A stretch of 64,000 nucleotides of DNA from Sthenelais limicola (lineage: Eukaryota > Annelida > Polychaeta > Phyllodocida > Sigalionidae), in assembly GCA_942159475.1 (NCBI GenBank), contig OW804097.1, positions 115,146,169 through 115,210,168 on the forward strand. Direction: 5' to 3'. Below are positions 63,327 through 64,000 of the stretch, one piece after another. The position numbers and the translations under genes were made by a program. A model generated the notes under the pieces. It ran no database searches, was not told where the DNA came from, and saw nothing but the letters and a program-made list of their open reading frames with translations. Every line of letters begins with the position of its first letter. Positions within the stretch are counted from its first letter, which is position 1.

Positions 63327-63524
63327 GTTGGTCAGAAGTGCTGCTGAAGTTGTTCCACTGCTTCCCTCCCTCACTGTTGGGAGTCAGCTATAGGATGTTG
63401 AGTCTGAAGTAGGGTTCCATATCTGGAAAGGTAGGCCTAGTATATCATGCAATGCTTGAATTAATTAATCGTAATGTTAATTACGGGTCAATTAATCTCT
63501 GTTTGGATAGCCGATCGAAAAGGA

Positions 63525-63584
63525 TGGGAGAGAGAGAGAAAGAGACAGAGAAAGAGAGGGGGAGAGAGAGAAAGAGAAAGAGAC

Positions 63585-63627
<43 letters not shown>

Positions 63628-63716
63628 GAGAGAGAAGTGCATAGCGAGAGGATAGGGAGAAAGAGGGGAAAAGGAGAAGGGGAAGAGAGGGAGAGAGAGG
63701 GAGGGAGAGGGAGGGA
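63525..63716 (+). repeat. GA-rich simple sequence before unit B
   Basis: GAGAAAGAGACAGAGAAAGA runs passing into GGGAGAGA, directly adjoining the unit B/A composite. Confidence 0.9.
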
Positions 63717-63997
63717 GTGAGATTGGTTGCTTTACGCCCTTATCAACACATTTAATATGGTTATACCAAGGGCAGGAGAGCTGAGAGGGAGAGAGTGAGT
63801 GAGATTGGTTGCTTTACGCCCTTATCAACACATTGAAGGTTATATCAAGGGCGGGAGTGTTGAGAGGGAGGCAGTTTATGATCTTACCCAGGAAATAGAG
63901 ATAAAGAAGAAGGGAGAGAAAGACAGAGAAAAAGAGGAAGATAGAGACAGAAAGAGAGGGAAGAGAGACAGCCAAAGAGATAGAGGATAGAGGATAG
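63717..63997 (+). repeat. Two unit B copies followed by unit A
   Basis: TTGGTTGCTTTACGCCC occurs at 63724 and 63806. Then GGCAGTTTATGATCTTACCC leads into AGATAAAGAAGAAGGGAGAG, the reverse strand of unit A, which runs to near the window edge. Confidence 0.85.
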
Positions 63998-64000
63998 AGA

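Overview
This 64 kb window is A+T-rich, repeat-dominated DNA from an invertebrate animal nuclear genome. It holds almost no single-copy coding sequence. The gene content is animal: an intronless type II membrane alpha-1,3-fucosyltransferase (GT10), an intron-bearing tRNA-Ile(UAU), a tyrosine-recombinase retrotransposon of the DIRS/Ngaro group and a CR1/L2-like LINE. A tandem repeat with a GTGAGTGAG...TTTACGCC...GGGCGGG layout (51.4-52.0 kb, 63.7 kb) resembles repeats I know from molluscan genomes, so a mollusc is my best but unproven guess.

Layout. 0-26 kb is a patchwork of short inverted-repeat elements, simple-sequence tracts and unique spacer, with the tRNA gene at 14.2 kb. I use local labels: M1 is a ~236 bp family with TGGGTCAG/TGGGTGAA ends and about 45 copies or fragments. 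M2 is a ~390-420 bp family with ends like TGATGTGTTTCAGGAAAATG. M3 is a 250-350 bp family with AGGGGATTTGCAT ends. M4 is a ~100-150 bp family. M5 is a short retroelement 3' end. 26.5-29.7 kb is one 3.1 kb inverted-repeat element made almost wholly of nested minisatellites. 32.3-37 kb is the Ngaro/DIRS element on the minus strand (gag, RT-RNase H, tyrosine recombinase). 38.5-45.4+ kb is the LINE on the minus strand with three ORFs: coiled-coil/RRM-like/NADAR, SGNH hydrolase, and endonuclease-RT. 46-61 kb is again MITE patchwork, including a TTAA-flanked element (56.6-57.4 kb) and a 1.24 kb element with imperfect ~32 bp inverted ends (57.5-58.7 kb). 61.7-63.0 kb is the fucosyltransferase gene, hemmed in by M1 copies on both sides.

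How the parts work together. In the Ngaro element, gag and RT are in different frames. They overlap at a canonical A AAA AAC slippery heptamer followed after 7 nt by a strong predicted stem-loop, which implies -1 frameshifting. The recombinase ORF has no early ATG and also overlaps RT. The RT box reads YLND instead of YxDD and the last RNase H carboxylate is replaced, so this copy is probably dead. The LINE endonuclease-RT ORF looks intact. Its first ORF carries a NADAR domain cut by an apparent 1-base frameshift, and four hairpins with a shared core and different paired outer stems lie in its non-coding parts. The MITE families are not independent: M3 repeatedly sits at the same AATT in the M1 ends, and M1 repeatedly abuts the end of M2.
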